Below are positions 49,628 through 58,395 of a DNA stretch of 64,000 nt, piece by piece; within the stretch, counting starts at the first letter, position 1; every line of letters starts with the position of its first letter. Origin of the DNA: Rhizohabitans arisaemae (GTDB taxonomy: Bacteria; Actinomycetota; Actinomycetes; Streptosporangiales; Streptosporangiaceae); contig NZ_BLRH01000029.1 of assembly GCF_025996515.1 (NCBI RefSeq), positions 124,001 through 188,000 on the forward strand, given 5' to 3'. The notes under the pieces are model-generated. The model was given only the letters and a program-made list of their open reading frames with translations. It had not been told where the DNA came from and searched no databases. A program made the position numbers and the translations under genes.

Positions 49628-49780
49628 TCAGATGCCGGAAATCACGGGGTCGTAGCATCCGGGCGGGCCGCCGAGCGGGGTCTTCGGCTGCTGAGGCTCG
49701 CGGCCGCCGATCACAACGTCCAGGTTGTCGTCGGTGAGCTCTACGGCGCTGTCGCTGAGGTCGTCGATGCGAATAGTCAT
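49628..49780 (-). CDS. RiPP precursor peptide 3
   Basis: This 50-residue peptide has the leader MTIRIDDLSDSAVELTDDNL ending in VIGG, then a different core, REPQQPKTPLGGPPGCYDPV followed by ISGI. The core is Pro-rich with one Cys and lacks the two-cysteine pattern of the others, so it may yield a distinct product. AGGAG precedes the ATG. It is first in order on the minus strand, nearest the radical SAM gene. Confidence 0.9.
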   Translation of the reverse strand: MTIRIDDLSDSAVELTDDNLDVVIGGREPQQPKTPLGGPPGCYDPVISGI

Positions 49781-50147
49781 TCTTTCGAACTCCTTTTTTC
49801 TGCGGATTTCTCGCGCAAAGGAAATTCTCGACGACCGGACTTGCGGTGAACTTGGCCCTTGCTTGGGGCCACTTGAAGTCACTTGAAAGCGATTGCCACG
49901 GCGCATTGTCCAGGTCAGGTGGTTGGCCTGGAAATCGATTGCCGCGCAGGCGGTGACAACTTCCGATTATGGTTGAGGATACGTCCGTCATGACGATTGT
50001 CAATGATTGCTGTTTCCCCGACCGTAATTCCCTCGCCGATTCGGCGCCAAATAGGGATGTTTTTGCGGACCATGGATGCCGCAGTCAGCTGGTTCGGCGC
50101 GCCCCCGAATGAACGGGCGGGACCGGGTACGGACCCGCCCGCGGTGC
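49781..50147. other. 367-bp gap between radical SAM gene and precursors
   Basis: No gene is supported. The stretch is richer in A/T than its surroundings and should hold a promoter for the precursor genes. GATTGCC recurs at about 49890 and 49937 (followed by ACGGCGCA and GCGCAGG). No precise promoter can be called. Confidence 0.4.
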
Positions 50148-51872
50148 TCAGTTCGGTGGGAAGGCGCTGGTGCTGGTGCCGCTCATGATGGCTTCCCGGT
50201 CTCGCCAATGCGCCCAGAACGCCCCGGTGTAGCCCTTCCGCTTGAGGCTGGTGAGGAAGGGGTTGTCGGCGTAGTTGTTGTCGTTCTCGCTGCTTCCGTC
50301 GATCGTCGGGAGCATGACCCGGTAGTACTCGGATTTGGGGATACGGTCCCAGAGGAAGTCGACGGAGGCGCGCCAGATTCCGTTCGGACTGTTCACGGTC
50401 GCCGGGTCCTCGGGGAGATCCGGCGAGAAATAACAGACCAGCCGGAAATCCCCCGACTCATCGAACATGAACTGCCGTTCGTACTCGACCGGGCCGCTGC
50501 ATTGGGCCATCGGCTTCAAGACGATCGGGTCGACGGCGTTGTTGGACTGGAGTCCGGGGACCGTACGGACTCCGTCGCATTCCCGGGCCAGCCGGATCGC
50601 CAGGTCGGTGTAGGGGAACAGGCGCAGGCCCAGGCTGAAGCCGGTGACCGTGGCGTCCAGCTCCATCAGGGTGTCCACGCACGCGCGCATGGTCTCCTGG
50701 GTCTCGCCGGGCATCCCCAGGAGGGCTTCGACCATGGTGAGCATGCCGTACCGGTGGCTCAGCTCCACCAGGCGCACCGTGTCCGCGAAGTCGTAGTACT
50801 TCGTGCCCTTCTTGGTGACCTTCCATCCGTCGAGCATCTCGGGGCGCACATGGTCCGTGCCGACGTTCACCCCCGCGCATCCCGCCCCCGCCAGGAGCTC
50901 CGCGAACTCCTCGTCGAACGGGGACGGCTGACAGTAGATCCAGAGCCGGAGGCGGTGCAGCGAGGTGGAGACGTCGCGGTCCTTACGCCGGACGATCTCC
51001 CGGAGGAGCTCCTTGGTGTGCGCGATCGCCAGGTTGAACTCGCTGTCCGTCGTGTGCAGGTCGTGGATCCCCTGGTCGGTCAGGGACTCCATCTCGTCCA
51101 CCACGGAGGCGATGCTCCGCCGGGTGAGCCGGGTGCCCTTGGCGTCCGGCTCCACGCACTGCGTGCACCGGTAGACGCAGCCGTTCTTGGTGAGGATGCT
51201 GCCCAGGCCGCCCATCCGGTAGTACGCGAGGTTGTCGACCCGGTACGGCACGCCCGATCGCCGGGTGTAGGGGCGTTCGGCGTCCACCTGCCAGGCCCGG
51301 CTCTCGTTGTGGCCGGTGGGAAAAGGCAGGGCGGCGGCACCGTCGGAGGGGCGCGCGCCCAGCGCGGGCGGCGGCACCCGTACCACCTGCCCGGAGCCCC
51401 GGTTGACGAGGAGCCCGGGGATGCCGTCGGCGGAACAGCCTGCGTGCAGGGCCTCCGCCAGGTCGCAGACGATGTTCTCCCCGGGTCCTTTCACCCCGAA
51501 GTCGACGCCGAGGTAGTCGACGAGGGCGAAGGGCATCGTGGAGAACCCGACGCCTCCGGCGACGACGGGGGAGTCGGTCAGTCCGCGGATCTCATCGATG
51601 ATCGACTTGTACAGGTTGACGAAGGGGCGCTGTTCGAAGGCGTACACGGTGTCGGTGTTGCGGCAGGTGACGCCGACCAGGAGCGGTCGGTTGCCGTGGA
51701 AGTAGGCGCGCAGCACCTGCCGCCAGTCGTCCAGGTGAAACGTCAGATCCAGCACGTGCGGTTCGAAGCCGGCGGCCTCAAGCGCGGTGGACAGCACGTC
51801 CAATGCGTAGGGGGCGATGGGAGGGTGTACCTGGTTGGGGTTGACCAGCACAACAACGCCTTTGCATTGCAT
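50148..51872 (-). CDS. Cobalamin-binding radical SAM enzyme (TsrM/class B methyltransferase-like)
   Basis: This 574-residue enzyme has an N-terminal B12-binding-like domain (VVVLVNPNQVHPPIAPYALD, then LVGVTCRNTDTVYAFEQ and AGGVGFST) and a radical SAM barrel with the CxxxCxxC iron-sulfur motif at Cys232, Cys236 and Cys239 (NGCVYRCTQC). The N-terminal domain is similar in style to TsrM, which methylates tryptophan C2, and to PhpK. It likely methylates a carbon centre in the RiPP core. GGAGAG precedes the ATG. It is first in the cluster; the exact reaction is unproven. Confidence 0.87.
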   Translation of the reverse strand: MQCKGVVVLVNPNQVHPPIAPYALDVLSTALEAAGFEPHVLDLTFHLDDWRQVLRAYFHGNRPLLVGVTCRNTDTVYAFEQRPFVNLYKSIIDEIRGLTDSPVVAGGVGFSTMPFALVDYLGVDFGVKGPGENIVCDLAEALHAGCSADGIPGLLVNRGSGQVVRVPPPALGARPSDGAAALPFPTGHNESRAWQVDAERPYTRRSGVPYRVDNLAYYRMGGLGSILTKNGCVYRCTQCVEPDAKGTRLTRRSIASVVDEMESLTDQGIHDLHTTDSEFNLAIAHTKELLREIVRRKDRDVSTSLHRLRLWIYCQPSPFDEEFAELLAGAGCAGVNVGTDHVRPEMLDGWKVTKKGTKYYDFADTVRLVELSHRYGMLTMVEALLGMPGETQETMRACVDTLMELDATVTGFSLGLRLFPYTDLAIRLARECDGVRTVPGLQSNNAVDPIVLKPMAQCSGPVEYERQFMFDESGDFRLVCYFSPDLPEDPATVNSPNGIWRASVDFLWDRIPKSEYYRVMLPTIDGSSENDNNYADNPFLTSLKRKGYTGAFWAHWRDREAIMSGTSTSAFPPN

Positions 51873-52713
51873 AGCTCTCCTTCATCATTGGTCAGACGTC
51901 CGGCGCGGTGGTGTGGCGCAGAGCTGGGGAAACCTCCGATGCGTGGGTAGGCGCCCCGATTCGGGGAGAATCGGCAGGGGCAGGGTGGCTGCCGGAGCCA
52001 CCGTCGAAGCCGGACGGCACAGAGCGAGGTTGAGAAACGCCCGACGGTGATCGGGCGCCGGGAACCATGACGCCGCCTCGACATCCCAGGGGTGGATGAG
52101 GCCATGGGTCGAGGCGTCGCGTGACAGGTGCCCTGGCGTGCGAGCACGGTGGTGCCGTGCACTCCCGGTCCGGTGGCGAAGGTAGGGCGATCGCCGACCT
52201 GTTCACCACCTCTCCCATCGCGTTTCGCGCGATGGTCGCGTTAGATACGGCTGTCAAAAACCCGGAACAGCCCGACAGAGTACCGCTTCACCGGTAACTT
52301 TGCGGATGAACGGTTGATCTTTGACATATCCCTGTCGAAGGCGAACAAAACCTGGGTTCCGGTCCCGGATGATCGTGCTTTTTCTCGTCGCCGAGCTCAA
52401 GGTGAGAGGGGCCTGACCTGAGCCGAGCGGTACGGGCACACGGCGCCGTCCACCACGGTGGAGAGGGTGAAACGGTCCACCGGGTCCGGCGGACGGGAAC
52501 GCGATCCCAGTCAAGGGCGGTGGGGCCATCCGCATCGCGAATCAGGGTCCGCGGATGTCCGCGACCCCGACGGCGGATTGTCAAGACCGTTTGAAGACCG
52601 ACGGCCGGGTACGGCGCAAAGGCCGGGGACCGCGACGGTTTCGCTGACCGGCGAAGGGAGCGGGACAGCGTGCCGGGTGGCACGGCGCACGCCGTACCAC
52701 CCGGGGTTTTGCG
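51873..52713. other. 841-bp intergenic region upstream of the RiPP cluster
   Basis: It must contain the promoter of the radical SAM gene (minus strand) and the end of the muramidase-amidase gene. Open frames here lack ribosome sites and coding-type sequence. SARP binding repeats are expected but none could be assigned by eye. The only clear structure is the hairpin at 52673-52704. Confidence 0.45.
52673..52704. terminator. Hairpin downstream of the peptidoglycan amidase gene
   Basis: CCGGGTGGCACGGC (52673-52686) pairs with GCCGTACCACCCGG (52691-52704), 13 of 14 positions, with a four-base loop. GGTTTT follows on the plus strand. It lies ten bases past the minus-strand stop. Confidence 0.7.
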
Positions 52714-54177
52714 TTATTGGCAGTGTTCGAAGGGGCTGTTGTAGGCCGACGAGCCGGCCTTGCCACCCCACTTCACGCACTTGCCGGCGGCGATCGCCCG
52801 TACCGGGCCGGCGAAGTACTCGAAGTTGCCCGAGTCGGTGACTCGCTTCTTGCCCTTGACTTCCAAGTAGGCGCTGACAGCGGTGGCCTTGCCCAGCGAG
52901 GTCTTCTTGACGGTGGCCACACAGTTGTTGCGGTTGGCCGAGTTGTACAGCAGGTAGACCGTGCCCGCCGTGCCCAGCGCGGCCTGGTCGATCACCCGGT
53001 AGCCGCTGCCGCAGACCGACTGCGGGGTGTGCGGGTTGGTGCCACCGCCCCCGCCACCGCCGCCACCGGCGTTGACGTACTGCATGTACCGGTTCCAGTC
53101 CCAGTGCTGACCGGGGTCGGTGTGGGTGGCACCCGGGACCGCGTGGTGCCCCACGATGGTCGTGCGGTTCTTGGGGATGTTGTACCGGCCGGCGATGTTG
53201 CGGACCAGCGCGGCGGAGGCCCGGTACATCGAGTCGGTGAACCAGGAGGGGTTGCTCACGTACCCCTCGTGCTCGATGCCGATCGAGCGGTTGTTGAAGG
53301 AACCGGCGTGGAAGGCCCGGTTCTTCTCCTTGACCATCTGGGTGACGTCACCGTCGGAGGAACGGATGACGTAGTGCGCCGAGGTGGGGTTGGGACGGGG
53401 ACCGTTCTGGAACCAGGAGATCGCCCCGGCGTAGGAGCCCTGGGTCACGTGGATGACGATCCGGTCGATCGCCGCGCTGGTCGGGCGGTTGGCGACGGCG
53501 TAGTTGCTCGGGTGGGCGGGCACCCAGCGAGCCGACGGGTAGTCCACGGAGCCGGCCGCGGCCGTGGCGCTCCGGTTCAGGTCCCGGGCCGAGGCGTAGG
53601 CACCGCGGTCGGGCCGGACGGACTGCGGCGGCACGGTGACGGTCTCGCCGTCGGGCGTCTGGGCGGTGACACCCTGCGCCAGCAGGTCGTACACCGTGTC
53701 GGCGTAGAGCCTGGCCACCTCCGGCGAGGCGGCGTTGCCGTACTTGGCCAGCGCCCGATACCACCGTCCCAGGTCCTTGCGGGCCGTCGCGTCCAGGCCG
53801 AGATCGTCGGCGTAGGCGCGCAGGACGGCCGCGCCGCCGGTGATGTTGGCGGCGTCGTCGGTCTTCAGCGCCGCGACCGGCTGGTTCGTCAGCGTGGCCG
53901 CACGCTCCAGCGTCTGGGTGGTGGGGTTGCTGACCAGGTGCATCACCCCGTAGCCGCCGCTCGCGCTGGGCTCGCCGCCATGGCCGTCGAGGCGGGTCTC
54001 GGCGTAGGCGAGCGTGACCAGCAGATCACGCGGAACCTCATAGGCGCCGGCGGCGCGGGTGAACGCCTCGGTCATGGTCTCCGGGGCGACCGCGACGGCC
54101 GAGGGGCCGGTCACCAGGGCGGAGAGGAGGAGCGAACCGGCCGCCAGTGCGGCCGATACGCGGAGTCGAGCCTTCAC
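52714..54177 (-). CDS. Secreted N-acetylmuramoyl-L-alanine amidase with lysozyme-like and C-terminal wall domains
   Basis: This 487-residue exported enzyme should cut peptidoglycan. The GTG at 54177 gives a clean signal peptide (VSAALAAGSLLLSALVTGPS). A lysozyme-like region follows (VPRDLLVTLAYAETRLDGHG, SGGYGVMHL), then an Amidase_2 domain (IDRIVIHVTQGSYAGAISWF, NNRSIGIEHEGY, VGHHAVPGATHTDPG with zinc ligands). After a nine-Gly linker comes a 105-residue Cys-containing domain shared with the next gene. Two catalytic types in one chain are unusual. The longer frame to 54222 is unlikely. Confidence 0.88.
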   Translation of the reverse strand: MKARLRVSAALAAGSLLLSALVTGPSAVAVAPETMTEAFTRAAGAYEVPRDLLVTLAYAETRLDGHGGEPSASGGYGVMHLVSNPTTQTLERAATLTNQPVAALKTDDAANITGGAAVLRAYADDLGLDATARKDLGRWYRALAKYGNAASPEVARLYADTVYDLLAQGVTAQTPDGETVTVPPQSVRPDRGAYASARDLNRSATAAAGSVDYPSARWVPAHPSNYAVANRPTSAAIDRIVIHVTQGSYAGAISWFQNGPRPNPTSAHYVIRSSDGDVTQMVKEKNRAFHAGSFNNRSIGIEHEGYVSNPSWFTDSMYRASAALVRNIAGRYNIPKNRTTIVGHHAVPGATHTDPGQHWDWNRYMQYVNAGGGGGGGGGTNPHTPQSVCGSGYRVIDQAALGTAGTVYLLYNSANRNNCVATVKKTSLGKATAVSAYLEVKGKKRVTDSGNFEYFAGPVRAIAAGKCVKWGGKAGSSAYNSPFEHCQ

Positions 54178-54225
54178 AGATTGTCCTTGAGGGATGGGGG
54201 GATCGATCGAAGAATCCGGCACACG

Positions 54226-55254
54226 TCAGCCGCAGTGCTCGAACGGGCTGTTGTAGACGGCCGTGCCCGCCTTGCCGCCCCACTTGACGCACTTGCCGGG
54301 AGCGGCCGCACGGACCGGTCCGGCGAAGTAGGTGAAGTTGCCGTTGTCGGTGACGCGTGGCTTGCCCTTGACTTCCAGGTACGCGCCGACGGCGGTGGCC
54401 TTGCCGAGCGAGTTCTTCTTGATCGTGGTGACGCAGTTGTTGCGGTTGGCGGAGTTGTACATCAGGTAGACCGTGCCGCCGGCGCCCAGGGCGGCCGAGT
54501 CGACCACCCGGTAGCCGTTGCCGCAGACCGACTGCGGGGTGTGCGGGTTGGCGCCACCGCCGCCACCCCCGCCGCCGCTGCAGGCGTTCTTCGAGGTCAC
54601 GGTCTGAATCGGGTACCCGAAGGTGACCCCGTTGAAGACGGCCTTGCGGATGTTGCCGGGGTAGCCCGCGCCCTGCCGCACCTCGAAGTGCAGGTGGGGC
54701 GAGATGTTGTTGCCGGGCCTGCTGGTCTTGCCGACCGTGCCGACCTTCTGGCCCTGCGCGACGGTGTCGCCGGCACTGACCGAGCGCACGTTCAGGTGGG
54801 CGTAGAACGTCGTCCAGCCACCGCCGTGGTCGATCTTGACCAGGTTGCCGAAGCCGTTCTGCGAGCCCTGGTGGGAGGAGATGACCACCTTGCCCGCGGC
54901 GGCGGCGACCACCGTGTCACCGAGGTCGGCGGAGGCCGTGTTACCCCGGTTGAAGTCGAGTTCGTAGCCCCGGTGGGCGCTGCTCCCGCTGTTGTTGCCG
55001 GCCCAGGCCTGGCCGCAGGGGAAGGGCAGCTGGAAACCCGGGGACGACCTGAACGTGGAGTAGCTTTCGGTTGATGCGACCTCGTTCGGCGGGTCGTTCT
55101 CGTGCCCGGGGGCGCTCGGCGTGGCCGAAGGCGGCGGGGACGGCGTCGTCGAGGGCGACGGCGTGGCCGGGTTGGCGGCCGCGGCGGTCGCGCCGGTGAG
55201 CAGCAGGCCGGGCAACGCCATGCAGCCGGCGACCACCATCAGCTTCAGTCTCAT
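54226..55254 (-). CDS. Secreted M23-family metallopeptidase with the same C-terminal domain
   Basis: This 342-residue exported endopeptidase starts at 55254 (MRLKLMVVAG) behind GGAAAGGA. It has a signal peptide, a Pro/Ser/Thr linker, and an M23 LytM domain with zinc ligands in HRGYELDFN and HLHFEV. An eight-Gly linker and a 105-residue domain (NPHTPQSVCG to NSPFEHCG) follow. That domain matches the end of the neighbouring amidase almost residue for residue. The two genes are 48 bases apart in one operon, so the enzymes probably act together on the cell wall. Confidence 0.9.
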   Translation of the reverse strand: MRLKLMVVAGCMALPGLLLTGATAAAANPATPSPSTTPSPPPSATPSAPGHENDPPNEVASTESYSTFRSSPGFQLPFPCGQAWAGNNSGSSAHRGYELDFNRGNTASADLGDTVVAAAAGKVVISSHQGSQNGFGNLVKIDHGGGWTTFYAHLNVRSVSAGDTVAQGQKVGTVGKTSRPGNNISPHLHFEVRQGAGYPGNIRKAVFNGVTFGYPIQTVTSKNACSGGGGGGGGANPHTPQSVCGNGYRVVDSAALGAGGTVYLMYNSANRNNCVTTIKKNSLGKATAVGAYLEVKGKPRVTDNGNFTYFAGPVRAAAPGKCVKWGGKAGTAVYNSPFEHCG

Positions 55255-55935
55255 GTCGATCCTTTCCAAAGGCCGACAGGTATACGCACCCGCCGGCGAT
55301 CAAGATCCGGGTCGGTGTGGATGGCGCGAAGGCGACCACCCGGTGACCCGGTCACCCGCCTGATGCGCGGCGCGCATGAGGCGGCGGAACCCGTCACGGT
55401 CGTCCGACCGATCAAGGCATGGGGCTCCTGGGGCTGAAGTGGTGGTCAGCTTGCCACGTGATCGACGAACGTGTGTTGAAGTTTCACAATTTGTCGAAAT
55501 ATTTTGTGACAACTGTATTGACAGCACGTCGTATGGACGGAGTTACCAATCGAGCGTTTGGGCAAGTGAAATCGGTCCACGTAGCGGCGCCGTCTGTCAT
55601 TGAAATCACGGTGCGCATCCGAAAAACTTCGGCACGCATATCAGGGAGATATGGGCAGTTTGTTGATGTATGGCAGTTTTGGAGTTGTTGGGGCGTGTCC
55701 GTGCTCCCCGGCTTTGAGCCGCCCCGGCGGTCCCGGATCGCGTACTCCGGTGAGCCCGCGTGCCGCCGTACAGCACGGAAATCGGTGGCGCCCGGCTGGT
55801 CCCTCTATGCGGCGGAGCGCGAAACGGACCGCTGGGCGGGTTTCGCGATGCCCTCGGGCGCAGGTGATCGTCCGGTACGGCCGAGTGCGGCGACAGGCGT
55901 CGGGCACGGCGTTTTTGGTCAGGATGCTTCAACGA
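55255..55935. other. 681-bp intergenic region upstream of the peptidoglycan hydrolases
   Basis: No gene is supported. The left part has the palindrome at 55342-55356. The stretch 55480-55680 is rich in A/T, with CACAA and TTGTG as well as TTGTC and GACAA inverted pairs around 55490-55515, which suggests promoter or operator DNA. I looked for a ydaO-type riboswitch, common before such genes in actinomycetes, and did not see one. Confidence 0.45.
55342..55356. promoter_or_regulatory. 15-bp perfect palindrome
   Basis: GGTGACC (55342-55348) and GGTCACC (55350-55356) are perfect arms around one C, 88 bases upstream of the M23 gene start. Likely an operator; the regulator is unknown. Confidence 0.5.
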
Positions 55936-56784
55936 TCACATGTGGGCCAGTCTCCCGTAATGGCGGAACAGGCGGATGCCGCCCTTGTCGGCATCGGCTT
56001 GTTCCGCCAACAGTGACCAGCAGCGTGCGAACAACTCGCGGGCGTGGGTTCCGGGCCAGGGCTGGGGAAGCAACTCCGGCGGCACCAGCGGGTCGGGTTC
56101 CATCGCGCGGGCGAACTCGGCGGCCAGTTCCACCGCGATGGTCAACCGCATCGCCTCGGTGAGCCGGGTGTCGCGCAGCCGGTCGAGCCGGGCCTGGGCG
56201 ACCGCGGCGAGCCGGTGGTGGCGCTCGGCGATCTCGGTCAGCGGCCACAGGGTCCGGGCCAAAACGACAGGGTCGTCCTGCTCACCGCGACGTAGATCAC
56301 GGGTTGTCAGAAAGGTCACGTAGTTGAGGACGTCGAGCCGACGGGCGTGCTCCTCGACGTACGGTTCCCACGGGTTGGCATTGACATACAGGCCGCCGTG
56401 GACAGGCGCCCCGCCGAGAGCGATGATCGCGGCACGCAGGCCGTCGCGGCCGGTCCTGGAGCTCTCCGGCACGGCGAAGCCGATCAGATGCCACACGCCG
56501 TCCCAGGGGGCCAGGCCGGCGTCCTGCCGGTAGGCATAGACGACGAACTCGACGTTAAGCCCCAGCGACCGCTCGGTGTGGCCGGTGGCACGCAGGGTTG
56601 CCTTGCGCCCACGCCCCTCTTGGACGAAACGCCCCTCCGCCACCAGCCGTTTGACACACAGGCGCACCTGCTGGTCGGTCATGCCCAGCAGCTCGCCGAT
56701 CGTGTACAGCTCACCGGCGTCGACCGTGAGGTCGGCGCGGACCAGCGCTTCGACGAGCATTCGGGTAGGGACGTGCACGTCCAT
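55936..56784 (-). CDS. PaaX-family transcriptional regulator
   Basis: This 282-residue protein has the PaaX layout: an N-terminal winged helix (LYTIGELLGMTDQQVRLCVK, then RLVAEGRFVQEGRGRKA), the middle domain WDGVWHLIGFAVPESSR and a C-terminal domain (PWPGTHARELFARCW). PaaX proteins repress catabolic genes and are released by acyl-CoA ligands such as phenylacetyl-CoA. No phenylacetate genes are nearby, so the target is unknown. The ATG at 56784 has GGAGG upstream. Confidence 0.88.
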   Translation of the reverse strand: MDVHVPTRMLVEALVRADLTVDAGELYTIGELLGMTDQQVRLCVKRLVAEGRFVQEGRGRKATLRATGHTERSLGLNVEFVVYAYRQDAGLAPWDGVWHLIGFAVPESSRTGRDGLRAAIIALGGAPVHGGLYVNANPWEPYVEEHARRLDVLNYVTFLTTRDLRRGEQDDPVVLARTLWPLTEIAERHHRLAAVAQARLDRLRDTRLTEAMRLTIAVELAAEFARAMEPDPLVPPELLPQPWPGTHARELFARCWSLLAEQADADKGGIRLFRHYGRLAHM

Positions 56785-57135
56785 GCCGCAGCCTCCATCT
56801 GTGGACTCACCTGTCGGAGAAAGATTGCGATCGTATGGCCCGATGACAGCCGCCACCGCACTTGGCAAGATACGGTGACGTCGGTCTTACAGGGTGTCGG
56901 CAGTACCGCCAGGCATGTGGCGGCGATGCCCTTGAAGCGGAGAAGATCACCTGCCGGCTGTCCGGGCCGCTGCGTCGGTGACCACCGTGTCCTCGACAGG
57001 TGGTGGGTCGGCAGGTGCGGTACCGCCCGAGGCGGAGCGTTCCGTACCCGCGGGTGGCCGGTCACGTTGCCGAAGGAGTTCTTGAACGGGGTGCTCCCCC
57101 GCGAACGCGAGAGAGCACCGGGTGCCGTCGCAGGG
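56785..57135. other. 351-bp gap upstream of the PaaX gene
   Basis: It should hold the PaaX promoter and the end of the hydrolase gene (both minus strand). Nothing else is recognisable. Confidence 0.4.
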
Positions 57136-58161
57136 CTACCGTCCGTGCTCCTTCACATATGCCGTGAGCGTGTCCAGGTAGCCGGGGGCAAAGAGGGACC
57201 GGGGCGCGGCAACGGCCGTGATCAGGGCCCAGGTACTGTCGGGGTCCAGCTCGTGCCTTGCCGAGCTGTGTGCGGCGCCGATCAGGTTCTTGACGGTGAG
57301 GAGGCCGGCGGGGATACCCGCGCGGTAGGCGGCCTCCGTGTCCTCGACATCGACGTTCCGGTCGTGGTCTGCCAGGACGAGAAGGGTGGGGGTGCGCACC
57401 TTGGGGAGTTGGTCCGTGACATCGGCCCGGAAGTTCAGGAGTGCGAACCGCCACCGATCCTTGCTCATCGGCAGGTTGTTCAGTCCGGACGCGAGGTACT
57501 CGTCGTAGCTCGCCGCCTTCTCCATGAGGCGGGTCCGGGCGGCCTGCCGGCGGAGCTCCGCGCTGAGCTGCTCGGCTGATGCGCCCTGATCGTGGAGCTT
57601 GGCACTCAGGTAGTACTCACCCTGGCGCAACCAGTTGACCGCCGGGCTTGTAAGAATCATGAATCGCAGATCTGCGCGATGCCCCGCCACCTTCGGCAAC
57701 ACCCAGCCGGCTTGGCTGAACCCCAACAGGCCGAGCCGGGCCGGGTCGATCTCGGGCTGCTTCTTCGCCCAGTCCAGCGCCGCGTCGACCTCTGCGCTGC
57801 GGTCGCTCATGCTCTGGTCCAGCCAGTTCCCCGGTGCGCCGTCGACGCCGGGCTTGTTCCAGGACAGCGACGCGTATCCGGCCCGTCCGAGCGCTTCCCA
57901 GATCGGCCGGTAGAACTCGTCCCCGGTGGCCTCCATAGGGCCATCCCCATGGGCGAAGACCACCAGGCCCCGTGGGCCCTTCCCTTCCTCCGGCATCGCG
58001 AGCAGCGCCTTCAACGGCTGCTTCGGACCCGGGATGGTCACCCACTTCTCCCGCAAGCCGAAGTCGTGCTGAACCTCGACCCACACCACGGCACCCACGG
58101 CAGTCAGCACGATCGTGCAGGTGAGGATGAGCCAGCGCTTGATCCGTCTTCTCTCGCTCAT
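57136..58161 (-). CDS. Membrane-anchored alpha/beta hydrolase
   Basis: This 341-residue protein has an N-terminal membrane helix or uncleaved signal (WLILTCTIVLTAVGAVVWV), then an alpha/beta hydrolase domain with the oxyanion-side VVFAHGDGP, the nucleophile elbow GFSQAG (Ser), the acid in LVLADHDRNVD and a late His in AHSSARHELD. It should hydrolyse an ester or peptide outside the membrane. The promoter region holds a TATCATGATA palindrome. Substrate unknown. Confidence 0.85.
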   Translation of the reverse strand: MSERRRIKRWLILTCTIVLTAVGAVVWVEVQHDFGLREKWVTIPGPKQPLKALLAMPEEGKGPRGLVVFAHGDGPMEATGDEFYRPIWEALGRAGYASLSWNKPGVDGAPGNWLDQSMSDRSAEVDAALDWAKKQPEIDPARLGLLGFSQAGWVLPKVAGHRADLRFMILTSPAVNWLRQGEYYLSAKLHDQGASAEQLSAELRRQAARTRLMEKAASYDEYLASGLNNLPMSKDRWRFALLNFRADVTDQLPKVRTPTLLVLADHDRNVDVEDTEAAYRAGIPAGLLTVKNLIGAAHSSARHELDPDSTWALITAVAAPRSLFAPGYLDTLTAYVKEHGR

Positions 58162-58186
58162 GAAACTATCGTAGTTGATTCGATCG

Positions 58187-58196
58187 TATCATGATA
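58187..58196. promoter_or_regulatory. Palindrome upstream of the hydrolase gene
   Basis: TATCATGATA is a perfect 10-bp palindrome 26 bases before the hydrolase start, with CGTAT and ATACG flanks nearly extending it. Probably a repressor site of the TetR type. Confidence 0.45.
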
Positions 58197-58395
58197 TACG
58201 AAATGATGGTCGGGGGTGGTCGTGGGGGTCACGGCCGTCGGCGGCTCCCCGCCACCGACGCCGGGAACGTTTGTCGATGTCCGCCTCGCACGTGGTGGCC
58301 TGTCGTGGGCGTCCTCTCCTTCACCACCCGAAGCCGTCTCGCCGACCGTACGGAACGCCGGTTCCACCGAACACGCGGGGCGTGTCGTGACGGGG

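Noticed and set aside
49542-50003. 153-codon frame overlapping precursor 3
   Set aside because: It runs through the precursor gene in another frame; the leader conserved in three copies proves which frame is real.
52717-55074. 785-codon plus-strand frame opposite the peptidoglycan hydrolases
   Set aside because: Shadow of two genes with signal peptides and zinc motifs; Val/Gly/Arg-rich with no domain.
55255-55600. ydaO (cyclic-di-AMP) riboswitch before the cell-wall hydrolases
   Set aside because: I looked on the minus strand for the conserved blocks and could not find them; only a palindrome and AT-rich DNA are seen. A covariance-model search would settle it.
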